33,554 bases of DNA from Candidatus Nitrosopumilus sp. (GTDB lineage: Archaea; Thermoproteota; Nitrososphaeria; Nitrososphaerales; Nitrosopumilaceae): positions 1-33,554 of the forward strand of contig JACERO010000004.1 in assembly GCA_013911135.1 (NCBI GenBank), given 5' to 3'. Shown one piece after another: positions 33,500-33,554 of this stretch (the first letter of the stretch is position 1; each line of letters opens with the position of its first letter). The position numbers were made by a program, and so were the translations under genes. The notes under the pieces were generated by a model that saw nothing but the letters and a program-made list of their open reading frames with translations, did no database searches and was not told the DNA's origin.

Positions 33500-33554
33500 G
33501 TGCCTGATGTTGATCCGATCAAACTGGCAGATAGTGTGACGAAAAGTAGGGTCT
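33500..33554 (+). CDS. 5' end of an unidentified gene cut by the window edge
   Basis: A GTG at 33500 opens a frame that stays open for the remaining 18 codons (begins MPDVDPIKLADSV). An alternative ATG at 33507 stops after 10 codons. A TATA-like AATATTTCTAAAT at about 33471-33483 lies 23 nt upstream. Too little is visible to name the product. Confidence 0.45.
   Translation, partial: MPDVDPIKLADSVTKSRV

Noticed and set aside
1-33554. CRISPR array, insertion sequence, prophage or integration site
   Set aside because: No regularly spaced repeats, transposase, integrase or duplicated tRNA 3' end was seen by eye on either strand.

Overview
The window is a dense, AT-rich stretch of archaeal chromosome. 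An ammonia-oxidising thaumarchaeon (Nitrososphaerota, Nitrosopumilus/Nitrosarchaeum-like) fits best. It carries archaeal information-processing genes (two-subunit primase, aIF2 alpha and gamma, S6e, Nop10, LSm, Lhr helicase, an RPA-like protein), an AglB oligosaccharyltransferase and an anaerobic-type cobalamin pathway. It also has tRNA genes without encoded CCA, TATA-like boxes about 25-28 nt before many start codons, and many TTG/GTG starts. The genus is inferred from gene content and base composition, not from a search.

Layout. 1-204: AT-rich, no supported gene. 205-2533 (-): nfo then glyS. 2619-4765 (+): priL-priS, divergent from nfo. 4807-9205 (+): a large UPF0182 membrane protein, a class I glutamine amidotransferase, and a protein joining a C39-peptidase-like domain to TPR repeats. 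9206-9610: a tightly packed knot of tRNA-Gly(CCC), a 57-aa zinc ribbon and a 34-aa Cys/His-rich microprotein. 9704-14461 (+): S6e, aIF2 gamma, a PIN-domain protein, a PEBP-family protein and AglB/STT3. 14466-15994 (-): cobO, aIF2 alpha, nop10. 16083-20991: cobalamin genes cbiA (+), then cbiD-cbiG-cbiX-cbiC (-). 21071-23340: an epimerase-like protein (+), converging on an LSm-metK pair (-). 23449-28342: a RecA/RadB-like ATPase, a 39-aa membrane microprotein, an Lhr-type helicase, and an RPA-like protein (-). 28557-30240 (+): an ABC exporter pair. 30250-33428: a short nucleotide-sugar-dehydrogenase-like protein, tRNA-Gln(TTG), a DUF354 protein (all -), and a second dehydrogenase-like protein (+). 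33500-33554: the start of a gene cut by the window edge.

How they work together. Six genes cover cobalt insertion (CbiX), ring contraction and methylation (CbiG, CbiD), methyl migration (CbiC), amidation (CbiA) and adenosylation (CobO). The other corrin methyltransferases are not here and must lie elsewhere if the pathway is complete. MetK, which makes the methyl donor these enzymes use, lies close by. Translation initiation is represented by aIF2 alpha and gamma, each beside ribosome or rRNA-maturation genes (S6e, PIN, Nop10). Replication and repair genes (primase, endonuclease IV, RPA, RadB-like, Lhr) form two blocks. Surface glycan functions (AglB, DUF354, sugar-dehydrogenase-like proteins) are scattered.

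No insertion sequences, prophage, CRISPR arrays or clear islands were seen. The less ordinary points are the C39-TPR fusion, the half-degenerate CbiX duplication, a bacterial-type MetK, zero-spacing convergent microgenes that seem to share a symmetric TATA element with tRNA-Gly, and two dehydrogenase-like proteins lacking different functional parts.
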